NCBI GenBank assembly: GCA_029948255.1
Contig: JALIZF010001692.1
Location: forward strand, 434,001 to 498,000
DNA length: 64,000 nt
Direction: 5' to 3'
Source: Telmatactis stephensoni
Lineage: Eukaryota; Cnidaria; Anthozoa; Actiniaria; Isophelliidae
Below are positions 12,470 through 21,619 of the stretch, piece by piece. The translations under genes and the position numbers were made by a program. The number at the start of each line of letters is the position of its first letter. Position 1 is the first letter of the stretch. A model generated the notes under the pieces. The model had not been told where the DNA came from and searched no databases. It worked only from the letters and a program-made list of their open reading frames with translations.

Positions 12470-15400
12470 TTATTTCTCGTTTGTAGCATCTTCTTTTTTT
12501 GGCATTTTTCCTTTCTTGTCCTGTTTGTTGACTTTTTTGCCCTGCTCATTCTTCTGTCCTTTTTCTTTTTCCTTTTTTTCCTGTTGGTTAGACTTTCCTT
12601 TGTCTCCATCCTTTTCTTTATTACCAGTTTTCTTATCCTTTGAATGCAAAAAAACTATTTATTCATACACTTCTACAAGTAACATATATAAACTTAGTCA
12701 ATGTGTACTTCTACAAGTAACATATACTTAAGGAATATAAAACGCGCGCGCATGTCTCTGTACTGTGATATAAACACGATGGAAGATGTAGAGCAAGAGA
12801 AAAGCAAGCTTAGGAACACGAGGCGTAGCCGAGTGTTTCTCTTGCTTTTCGAGTGCTCTTCATCTTCCAGAGTGTTTATATCACAAAACAGAGACATAAG
12901 CGATCGTTTTATATTGCTTTTATAAAATAGTTTTTCCGCTGTTTTAGCGCGAGCGTGTCTCTGTCCTCTGATATAAACATGGTAGCCAGCCAATCAGCGC
13001 GCGCGTTATATCTCAAATATTTTATAAAATTACATAAACAATTACCTGTGGAATACCACAAGGTAGTACATTAGGACCCTTGTTATTCTTATTATACATA
13101 AATGACCTTCCAAACTGTTCAGATGTGCTAAAATTCAAAATTTTTGCTGATGATACAAATGTCTTTGCTACTGCAAGTGATCTCAAATCTCTGGAACAAA
13201 CAATGAAATCTGAATTAGCAAAAATCAAGGAATGGTGTGACATAAACAAACTATCCATAAATATGACCAAGACAAATTTCATGATAGTTAAATCAAAACG
13301 AAAAAAGGACGCACCCATTAACATAGAAATCAAAGGTAAAGATGGAGCGTCCTGCTTATTAGAAAGAAAAAATTGCATAAAATATCTAGGCGTGATGATT
13401 GATGATTCTATATCCTGGAAACATCACATCGCTTACGTCTGCTCACGCATAGCGCGAAATACTGGTATCATCTCAAAATTAAGACATTATCTCTCAATCA
13501 AACAGCTTACACAAATTTACTATAACCTGATATACCCATACATATCTTATGCTATTTTAGCATGGGGTGGTGCGTACAAAACAAATATTCAGAAGGTCCA
13601 AACCAAACAGAATCATATAGCTAGAATGATTTTCTTTGCCACCCTCTACGGGAAAGAAACAGAAAGTGCAAAACCGCTCCTAAACTTATTAGATATTTTA
13701 ACAGTACAAAATGTATTTCACTTGCACGTCTTAAAATTTATGCACTCCTGGCATAATGGCATGTTACCAGACATTTTCAAAGACATGTTCAAATATGCTA
13801 GGAGTGTACATAAGTACAACACCAGATATGCAAGTAACGAAAATCTTTATAAATCACGCGTGAAAACTAACACAGGCAAACAAACAATTTCTTTCATAGC
13901 AATTGACATTTGGTCTAACATTCCAACGGAACTCAAACTATTAAATACATTTTCATTTAATAAAAAAGTAAAAATGTATTTGCTCAGTAAACAACTAGAA
14001 CACTGAACACTCTCAGTACAGCTCTTTTCTTCTCTATTTTTCTCCTTATCAATCTAACTTGATGTTAAACCGTTTTATTTAATTCCTTTTCCTGTTTTAT
14101 GTTATAAAAATGTAAAGAACTAGGGGCTAACAAGAAAACTTCCCAGTTAATTTAGCCCCTGGGCTCTAAATTTATAGAAAGAATTCTAATTAGTGTAAAT
14201 TAAAAATATCATTACCCTTTTTTTAATTTTCTTTCTTTATTATTATTATATCAAAACTGTAAAACTGTTAAAGATATAGGGCAATAAAGAACAATTCAAT
14301 TCAATATATATAAACTTAGTCAATGTGTACTTAGATTTACTACAGTAAAACTGAATAGTTGCAGTGAACAAACCTGCATAAAGACCTTACCTTGTCCTTT
14401 GGCTTGTCAGTGTCTAAACAAATGGAAAAAAAAGATTCACCTTCAGATACATCAAATAAAATTAAAACTGGCAACATTTATCTTTTTCATTATTAGGGCC
14501 TTTTTAATAAGGGTCTAATTAGGGGGGGAGGGGGCCAACTAGGCGTTATACCCAAAGCTTGACTGTCTGATTCAGCTGATAATGCTGCAATCCACAAGAC
14601 CACATGATCATATACCCTCCATGCCCCGCCTGCAGCTAAACCCCAACTGAGGAGGCAGCATGGTTGAGTGGTCAGAGCGTCGGGCTCGCAATCCGGTGGT
14701 CCCGAGTTCGAGTCCCCGCTCTGGCCACTAGCTGAGACTGAATTTGTTGAGGGCAATCCCTAGATCAAATTCAGTTTTTCTTGCATACACTGACAATCGT
14801 TTATCAATGTTACAGGGCCGAATACGCAATCAGGATTTCTAGAGCTAGGGAATTGGCCCTCAAACGATACCTTATTTGGTAAATTTACGTCACAATTGCA
14901 TGATAATGTGAAATAATTTTAAAACCCCATTGCCAGACTTTTACCTTGATTATCACCTGCAGGTTTATAGATGGATTTGCTTCTTGCACCAGTGTCACTC
15001 CATTGATGATCTTGCAGATGAATTCGATTGTCGCGAAAAACTTTCAGCCCTTTTTGCTCGCATTCATATCCAAATATCATGTCTTCAAATATTTGTAGCT
15101 CTGGTCGATAGTAAATGTTCTTTGATTCCAGTGCTTTTAAGTTAAGAAACACTGCGCCCTGTGGTGATTTGCAAACAAATGGATTCTTCAGGCGGCGGAA
15201 ACCATTGGATCGCTTTGGGCTCATGGCTGCAATAGGCTTTCCACAAATTTTTGTTTCCTTTACAAGGTTTTCAATACGTTCGAAAACAAGTCCAAATTTT
15301 CGGCGTCTGTACTTTTTGTAGTCTCCCTTGTATCTCTTGTGGTCTTTATTTTGATCTTTATTTTCATCTTCATTTTCATCTTCTTCTTCATCTTCTTCAT

Positions 15401-16442
15401 CTTCATCTTCATCTTCATCTTCATCTTCATCTTCGGCTTTTTCTTCTTGCCTTTTTTTCACTGGAGGAGGCCGCTTTGTAGGATGATATTCATAGAAGCA
15501 CTCAACACTGTCATCTATCATCCAAATATAATTCAACCCCAATCGCAGAGCAATTTTTTGGATCCAAAATCTTGCATAACCCACTCCAATCTCGTCTTGT
15601 GGGAGACTGATGACAGGGAACTTGTGTCCACAGTACTTAACATACTCGTCAAACTGTGATGGTCTCACAACTAGAATCCTTATGGTGGATTCTTCTGTTA
15701 CAATATCATCCTCTGGCCAATCCAACAAGGCAATTTTTGCACGGAGGTAAGAGGGTATGAAGATCCATCTTTTATCTTTCTTATCAGGGTTAATCGCTCT
15801 GATACAATTCTCGATGACTTGATGTTGATTGAACCATTGCAATGAGCTATTGTTGGGTAAATACATTCTCAGCATGTATTCACAATCAAGGTAGCGATAC
15901 ATCTCTTTTGATGGCTTAAACTGAGTTACTTCTTTCAACGAATAAGCTTTGAAATCGTTTTCTGCACCTTTGGAAGCTTTGTCTTTTTGAGTCTTGGGAT
16001 AGGAAGGCTTGTCTGTTGAGTTAGCATCTTCATTTACGAAGTCTTCTCGAATTGATAGCCCTTTCATCTCACTAATAAAGGCTGGAAGATCAGAGTAGAC
16101 CAGTTTTAAATTGACTTTATCCGTACCTTTCTTCCATTTCTCAGAAACTTTATGCACTTTTGACTCTTTGATGGTATCAGCCATCTTGAACTGCCACGGG
16201 TGACACTCCAGCCAATTACCGTTCTCATTTTCCTGACTTGACTTTTGCTGGACTTTCTCACTGCCTTGTATAGAGGATTTCTCTGGTGTTCGTTTGTGGC
16301 GTACATCAGTTCCCTCATTGCTCGGTCCTGGTTGTACTTCGTCTTGGTTCAGTCCGCTTGGATCATTATTTATATCTAAGTGACTAAAATTTTTCGACAA
16401 TTCATCGTCCTCCTGGTTCTTCAGGTCCTTAGCCATTCTCAT
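12470..16442 (-). CDS. TAGT/GREB1-like glycosyltransferase gene, copy A (OTU lost)
   Basis: Exons on the minus strand are 16442-14945 (499 codons plus one base), microexon 14413-14391 (23 nt) and 12637-12470 (56 codons with stop), which together give 562 residues. The first exon carries the putative GT-A-type domain: IFIPSYLRAKIALLDWP, ILVVRPSQFDEYV, PQDEIGVGYARFWIQKIALR, the acidic WMIDDSVECFYEY motif and FEDMIFGYECEQKG. Between the DDS motif and KYRRRKFGLVFERIE this copy alone has an Asp/Glu-rich insert of about 30 residues, produced by a hexanucleotide microsatellite. The third exon keeps the Lys/Glu-rich linker but stops after ATNEK, where copies B-E continue into an OTU domain. The decayed continuation shows frameshifts, so the OTU was lost. 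A LINE sits in the second intron and a SINE in the first. The start chosen is the first ATG of the open frame; MAKDLKN two codons later is also possible and matches fragments F and G. Confidence 0.6.
12736..13020. repeat. Foldback sequence at the LINE 5' end
   Basis: The segment GTCTCTGTACTGTGATATAA (about 12752-12771) is inverted near 12877-12897 as TTATATCACAAAACAGAGAC. AGAAAAGCAAGC is likewise mirrored by TTGCTTTTCGAG. A third, direct partial copy (GTGTCTCTGTCCTCTGATAT) follows near 12954. The ends are rich in GCGCGC. It may be an older MITE captured when the LINE inserted. Confidence 0.6.
13038..14006 (+). pseudogene. Reverse transcriptase C-terminal part of a non-LTR retrotransposon
   Basis: The open frame runs about 322 codons from just after an in-frame TAA at 13035. 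It starts inside the RT fingers/palm with GIPQGSTLGPLLFLLYINDL. The catalytic FADDTNVF follows, then KLSINMTKTNFM, the YLGVMIDDSISW motif, and the thumb and tail region with YISYAILAWGG and YNTRYAS. This order is that of jockey/CR1-type LINEs. The endonuclease and N-terminal RT are missing, so it is a dead 5'-truncated copy. The frame has no internal stops, which suggests a young insertion. Confidence 0.9.
14651..14830 (+). mobile_element. tRNA-derived SINE (intron 1 of copy A)
   Basis: A tRNA-like head contains an A box (TGGTTGAGTGGTC, 14661-14673) and a B box (AGTTCGAGTCC, about 14705-14715), followed by TCTGGCCACTAGCTGAGACT and a tRNA-unrelated body. The same element, better preserved, is at 39765-39960. 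It is not a clean tRNA gene because the acceptor arms do not pair. Confidence 0.75.
15355..15435. repeat. TTCATC hexanucleotide microsatellite inside copy A coding exon
   Basis: On the plus strand the run is (TTCATC)n with interruptions. Read on the coding minus strand it gives Asp-Glu repeats. The homologous position in copies B-E is a short PKDEDYEGY-type loop, so this is an expansion specific to copy A. Confidence 0.85.
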
Positions 16443-16553
16443 TCAGCAAAATAAACAAACGATATACAGTGATTATGATACATCGACTTGTGATACAAGA
16501 AGACACTTCTGGCATATGCGAAAGTTGTGATAGAATAATCTTCAATGCTGTTA

Positions 16554-16704
16554 GCCTCCTCCGCAGGCAACTCTTTTGAGTTTTATCGCTGCTTTTGGGT
16601 TTCCTGTGGGATCTCTGAGAGGACTGGCACGAAATGGGGGTGGGTAACAGGAAGCCCAACTCAAGCCTAATTCCCTAATTCAAAAGGTTGCCTGCGGAGG
16701 AGGC
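16554..16704. mobile_element. TA-flanked MITE upstream of copy A (151 bp)
   Basis: The left end GCCTCCTCCGCAGGCAACTC pairs with the right end GTTGCCTGCGGAGGAGGC, with TA on both sides. It lies about 110 bp upstream of the copy A start codon, where the promoter would be expected. Confidence 0.7.
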
Positions 16705-17480
16705 TACCTTGTGTTACCAAAGAACAATATTATCCCAACGGGGGTCGTAAAAGGACGCCGTGCAAGGGAATTATTTACTTTAGAAAATGGATGCAAAATA
16801 TCTTAAGCGAGCCAGTCTATGTTGACAAGGAAACCTTGCAGAAGATTAAAGTTAATTTACGAGAACCCACGCCATGAAGTTTGAAAAAAACTCGATCTGA
16901 AAAAATTAAAGCTACAAAAATATAATAATGGTATTCAAAGTCATTTGAATACGGTAATATGGTCCCTGGGGATTGGATATAAAACGAGAACAATTATTGT
17001 AATTAATGCAGTTCATTCGAGTCGCGACGAAGAACGATTGGCGTAGTGTTTGGATCCTCGAAACCCGACTTAGGCCTCGTTGGAAGATAGGAGAGTTTGT
17101 GCAACGACTTCGTCGCTGACAGATTCAAAATTGAAGATTCGAGAAATGGTTTATGTAAGTTTCGAGCCGAATCTGGTCCTTGAGCTATTGAGCAAACTGT
17201 GAAGGCTCTGGTCTGCAAACCAAGCTCGGTGTCCACGTTCAGAAGGCTTTGGCTTTGTTCATCGAGGTCTCGCGTTTATGTGAGTGCATGTTTTCACGAC
17301 AGTCGTGGAATAAGGTTGGTTTTCTTGCATTTGTACATATTTTACTTGGTTTGTCAATATTTATGGCCACGTGTATTTGAAGTCGCAACAGCCAGTCCCA
17401 CGTGGGTGTGCCGGACTGTATTAAACCACGGGTAACAAAGATTGCACACGTATGCTTGTTCTGTCGGCCCTTCTGTCTGC
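16705..17480. other. Spacer with a dispersed 120-bp repeat
   Basis: No gene is visible. The segment 16927-17045, including TATTCAAAGTCATTTGAATA and GGTCCCTGGGGATTGGATAT, recurs in direct orientation at about 18878-19000 inside the inverted-repeat element there, with a small insertion. Confidence 0.55.
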
Positions 17481-18110
17481 GTGGCTTGAGTTCATTGACT
17501 GGAAAATGCCTGTGTGGCTTGATTTAATGACTAGAAAATGCCTGTGTGGCCTGAGCAAATGATTAGAAAACGCCTGTGTAGCTTGAGTGAATGACTAGAA
17601 GGTGCCTGTGAGGCTTGTGTTAATGGCTAGAAAATGCCTGTGTGGCTTGATTTAGTGACTAGAGAATGCCTGTGTGGCTTGAGTTCGCCAATGACCAGAA
17701 AATGCCTGTGTGGCTCGATTTAATGACCAGATAATCCCTGTTTTGGCCTAAGCAAATGACCAAAAAATGCCTGTGTGGCCTTAGAAAACGCCTGTGTGGC
17801 TCGAGTCAATGACTAGAAATTAAAGTGCCTGTGTGGCTTGAATTAATGACTAGAAAGCTCCTGTGGGGCTTGAGGTAATGTCTGGAAAACGCCTGTGTGG
17901 CCTGAGTTAATGACGAGGAAACGCCTGTGAGGCTTGAGTCAATGATTAGAAAATGCCTGTGTGGCTGGATTATTTTTGTAACCCTGCATCAATTATGTCT
18001 GTGAGGCTGAAGTTAACCAAGTAGTTCATGGATTTAGTGAGGCAAAAAAAAAATTGTACCCGATTGTGCCTGCGAGGCTGACCAATTGTATTCATTGTGC
18101 CTGTGTGACT
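17480..18110. repeat. About 31-bp degenerate minisatellite
   Basis: Roughly 18 units share the core TGCCTGTGTGGCTTGAGT followed by AATGACTAGAAAA. Unit length drifts between about 28 and 38 bp. Divergence is highest at the right edge, where units read GCCTGTGTGACTGAAAC. No reading frame persists through it. Confidence 0.85.
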
Positions 18111-18422
18111 GAAACCTTGTTGCACTGGACCAGTCAAGGGATTTCTTGAAACCCCGTTTTGCCAATTTTTTGTTGTCCCTGATTAGGGCGAGTGACCCCT
18201 GTTGGTTTACCGCAAATCTCGGTAGCCAGTAGACGTACTGCTTGCAGGCGTTTGAGGTCACTCCCTCCTGATCGGGAACCCCAGGGTTGATGTTTCCCAT
18301 TTAAAGTGAAAAAGCAAACGCCATTCTCTAAATGAAGTGAAGCGTTGGTTGACGCTGCCCATTTTAACAGTTGAGCAAATGTCATTTTTTATTAGCAAAG
18401 GGGTTCCCGATCAGGAGGGAAA

Positions 18423-19158
18423 AGTGTAATATTCTACCCTGGGTATTGTCATTCATGAGTATGATAATGAGGTATGGGGAATCGCTCTGGCCTTCCCCAC
18501 CACGACACCTTACTCCATTCAGGATGAGACCCCTGCAAATACTACAGTCCAAGAGGACACTATCAGAATTCTATCGTGACACCTTACCATATTTTGAGTT
18601 CAGGACACAAGATAACTTGCAGTCTAACAAAATAACACTCAGATTTCCAGTTCTCTTCCCAATCCTTATCCCTTCCACAAACAATATACAAGTGAATGGC
18701 ACTATTTCAATGATTTCAAGGCAAGTAATGCCCTGCACGCATGGATACGCTGGACATACAGCCAGACATTTCTGACATCACAATGGATTTTGATATTATC
18801 ATTCAAACCAATTTCCAATGGACCAACAACACCTTTGACAAGATATCAGCAAAAATGACATTGCGACCTCGGTGTTCCTATTCAAAGTCATTTGAATATG
18901 GCAATATGGCACTTATATGGTCCCTGGGGATTGGATATAAAACGAGAACAATTATTGTAATTAATGCAGTTCATTCGAGTCGCGACCAAGAACGGTTGGC
19001 GACCCACCCACCCACCCTTGCGAGTAAGTCGGTTTCGAGTTAGCACAACAGCCCATGTTGGCACTTCGCCTGGCTTTGGCTGGTCCCAGGCAAGAGCGAT
19101 TCCCCATACCTCATTATCATACTCATGAATGACAATACCCAGGGTAGAATATTACACT
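18423..19158. mobile_element. Element with 66-bp terminal inverted repeats (736 bp)
   Basis: The left arm 18423-18488 begins AGTGTAATATTCTACCCTGG and ends GGGGAATCGCTCT. It is the reverse complement of the right arm 19093-19158. A separate, smaller inverted repeat (TCCCTCCTGATCGGGAACCC near 18262, inverted near 18400) abuts its left edge. I could not identify a convincing target duplication, and no transposase is encoded. Confidence 0.7.
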
Positions 19159-19159
19159 A

Positions 19160-20316
19160 TGTTTTGTGGTCCCGAGACCACCAATGCCAAAAACGCGCCT
19201 TCAAAGCTCAATCAACTTCCGGTTTTGTTATTACCGGTCAATAAAACTCACTGTTGCCCGCTGAGAGTTGTTGCTGGGGAAACAGCTAAATTTGTTGACG
19301 TTCACGTGATGCGCTCTCGCCCAATCAGAGCATGGAAAAAATTGACTTTGGAATTTGGTATATAACAAAATCCCTTATTACCCTGACGTAATCTAATGTT
19401 ACGTTTTCTTCGCCTGCTTACAAATATCATAAGTTTCTTACTCATTTTTAGTTGTAATTACCGATACTGAATATTAATATTATGCTCTGACTTAATGAAG
19501 TAAAAAAACCGAATTCCCGCTGGTTTCCTTTCTTTTGCTGTCACTGATTTCAGACACTCTGGACTCTTGGAATCCTGAAACATCAAAACAATCTAAATCA
19601 TTAGTGTTAGTTTTTCCTTTGTTCAAGGAAGAAATAGAATCAAGATCATCTATTAGTTATTTGTTTTTTAGATTTATTGATTATTTGTATGCATAAGCTT
19701 TCGGGAAGAATAATGGCGTGGAACAAGGTGTACTACAACACCGTGTATTTTTCCGTCAGATAAAACATGAATGCTTTTACATTTGATTGTTAATTTAACT
19801 CATATACTTCATAGTTAATCAGGATGTATTTTTACTCTTCGTTTTTGTATTATCCCTCAGGGGTTAATTGCGTGTTATCTAAGTTCTGTTTAAGCTACTG
19901 ATTTATTGGCTTGCCTGTGGCGCAGAAAAAGTAAATACTATACGTCCTGTCTGCTCATCTAACTTAAATATTACGAATGAGACTTAGCCATAATAAATTG
20001 ATTTTTTTTGTTATATGTCATTTAGCGTATACATTTTGATATATTGTTCTTCTTATATGGCATCAATATTTCTGTAAAAAAGAACCTGATTTAACCCCAA
20101 ACTCACAACTAGGTTACATTTTGGTCACTGCCTTCATTATAATGTATGTTCTAATTTTTGTAAGCAAGTTTTGTTATTTTATCAACAACTGAAACTACTT
20201 TACTTAAATTATAGCTGTTATAATGTACACATAATTGCCAAGCCTTTAGCTCGTAGACTTCAGAATGGCCTCGATTCTTTTCGTGTTTAAAAGTATAACT
20301 GATAATATAAGTTATA
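19160..20316. other. Paralogous 3' flank of the GPCR unit
   Basis: From about 19400 onward the sequence is closely similar to 34330-35239 and 46880-47958, including TTAGTTGTAATTACCGATAC and CTGTGGCGCAG. It is the downstream region of the GPCR copies. A shortened version is at 24965-25270, without a GPCR. No independent gene is visible. Confidence 0.7.
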
Positions 20317-20914
20317 TTATAGCACTGTTTCTTTCAAATTACTTGCGTCAGGCCAGTCTTTTGTGGCAATAACCGCCGGCTCAGGTGCTTTTCGATGGTG
20401 ATTAAAGCTCGTGGGCTTGTTTCCACCGTCACTCTTGGACCTCGATAGCAGATAAGTCCAATTAGTTGCAGGCTTGCCTCTCTTAAAAATCAACTGGTAA
20501 AATGCTTTTCTAAAGTCTTTGCTTACAACGGAGTAAATATATAATTGGGTTAATAGCAGAGTTTGTGATGGTTGTGATCGTTACAGCGTTGTAGAATGTC
20601 CAGAAATGACGCAGACGAAACAATGGCATCCAGAAAATGGCAAGCAAGCGAAAGATATTCATAGGCAACATGCTTAGTGCAAATGTCACTACTATTGGAG
20701 TCAGGATTTTTCTTGCCCGCGAATTCTCGCCAGATCGTCTGTCACTCGACTTGGCTGCTCCTGATTCCTTATCCAGGCTGTTATGGAAGAGGATACTCTT
20801 GCGAATTTCTCTCCAGATTCCAATATAAGTCCACAAGATAACAACCAATGGCAAAACATATGAAAAGACCACCATAGTGATTGTGTAGAGGTGTTTGAGC
20901 CATGGTTTGGGTGC
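20317..20914 (-). pseudogene. GPCR pseudogene, 5'-truncated and frameshifted
   Basis: The sequence matches the second half of the intact receptor at 47959-49101. It covers TM5 (TMVVFSYVLPLVVILWTYI), the third loop, TM6 and TM7 up to SAINPIIY. A 2-bp insertion (ATATAT where the intact copies have ATAT) then shifts the frame and gives an early stop. The 5' half is missing: homology stops at about 20914, where the sequence switches within a TGC microhomology to a decayed LINE segment. The receptor is therefore not functional here. Confidence 0.9.
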
Positions 20915-21064
20915 GTTGCATATCTAGTTTCATAACGACGTTGGTCTTTTGAAAATTGAAGAAAGTTCACAAAAACTTCGGGTATTTTGGATTTGATGTT
21001 GATAATTTGGTAAGCAAGGATCGCTCCTTTAGAAAAATACATATTTTTGAGCATGAGAATGCCT
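20915..21064 (-). mobile_element. Decayed LINE 3' coding fragment
   Basis: On the minus strand the frame contains AYQIINIKSKIPEVFVNFL and RRYETRYAT. The latter resembles the RT tail motif seen as YNTRYAS in the LINE at 13038-14006. The same fragment recurs at 25800-26330 and 40290-40995, so it travelled with the tandem units. Homology between units continues to the MITE at 21151. Confidence 0.6.
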
Positions 21065-21150
21065 AAAATGTTAAGAAAGGAGTGGCGTGTTTAAGTTTGT
21101 TACAAAAGAACATGGCTCGGATACATTTGTTATGAGAAGTTTCTATCTTA

Positions 21151-21360
21151 GGGGCTGTTTACATGACACTAGGATCATCCTAGCAGGCGAATCATCCTAC
21201 ATTTACTGCATTCTGTTTAGTAGGATGATCCTAGTACCCGAAGTGAAGACACAAATTTCCATGTAAACAGAATGCAGTAAATGTATAGCAGGTAGGATGA
21301 TTCACCTGCTATAGGATGATTCTAGTGCTAGGATGATCCTAGTGCCATGTAAACACCCCC
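21151..21360. mobile_element. PIF/Harbinger-type MITE, copy 1 (210 bp)
   Basis: It begins GGGGCTGTTTACATGACACT and ends with the complementary AGTGCCATGTAAACACCCCC, with TTA directly flanking both ends. TTA duplication with a GG-start terminus fits PIF/Harbinger. The interior repeats TAGGATGATCCTAG. Sister copies in the paralogous units are at 26418-26636 and 41099-41292. Confidence 0.8.
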
Positions 21361-21619
21361 TTAGAGAGTTTAGTTTTATAGTTGCTACGCCATGGACTCT
21401 GAAGTCACTTTGGACTTCACTGCATGTTATTTAGGTTCTCTTTAAGCCATTGATATATTGACTTGCCTGTTGCGCAGAAAATGTAAACAGTCCCGCCTGT
21501 TTATCTAATTTAAATACCATAAGTTACCGGTAAATTCTTCTCACGTTTAGTATACACTTGCACGTGAGCTATAGATCATTCTTCCTTTCTTTCTTTTGAG
21601 TTGCAAAGCAGTAGAAACA

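Larger units (their letters stand above)
12711..14305 (+). mobile_element. 5'-truncated LINE insertion with 27-bp target duplication
   Basis: A 27-bp target duplication, starting ATATATAAACTTAGTC and ending TGTGTACTT, flanks the insert at 12684-12710 and 14306-14332. Paralogous units (29035, 37250) read straight through this site, which confirms an insertion. The 3' end is CAATAAAGAACAATTCAATT, typical of a non-LTR element. The 5' end is composite. The first about 20 bp repeat the local sequence CTACAAGTAACATATA, then a foldback sequence follows to about 13020, then the LINE body. It lies in the second intron of copy A, antisense to the gene. Confidence 0.8.

Noticed and set aside
14651..14730. 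tRNA gene with a CGC anticodon-like loop
   Set aside because: The acceptor stem does not pair, and the head is followed by a SINE body also present at 39765. It is a SINE.
15251..15481. Plus-strand open frames rich in Phe, Ile, His and Leu
   Set aside because: They are antisense readings of the acidic hexanucleotide repeat in the copy A coding exon.
17480..18110. Regularly spaced repeats resembling a CRISPR array
   Set aside because: The whole unit, including the supposed spacers, is repetitive, unit length drifts, and the context is eukaryotic. It is a minisatellite.
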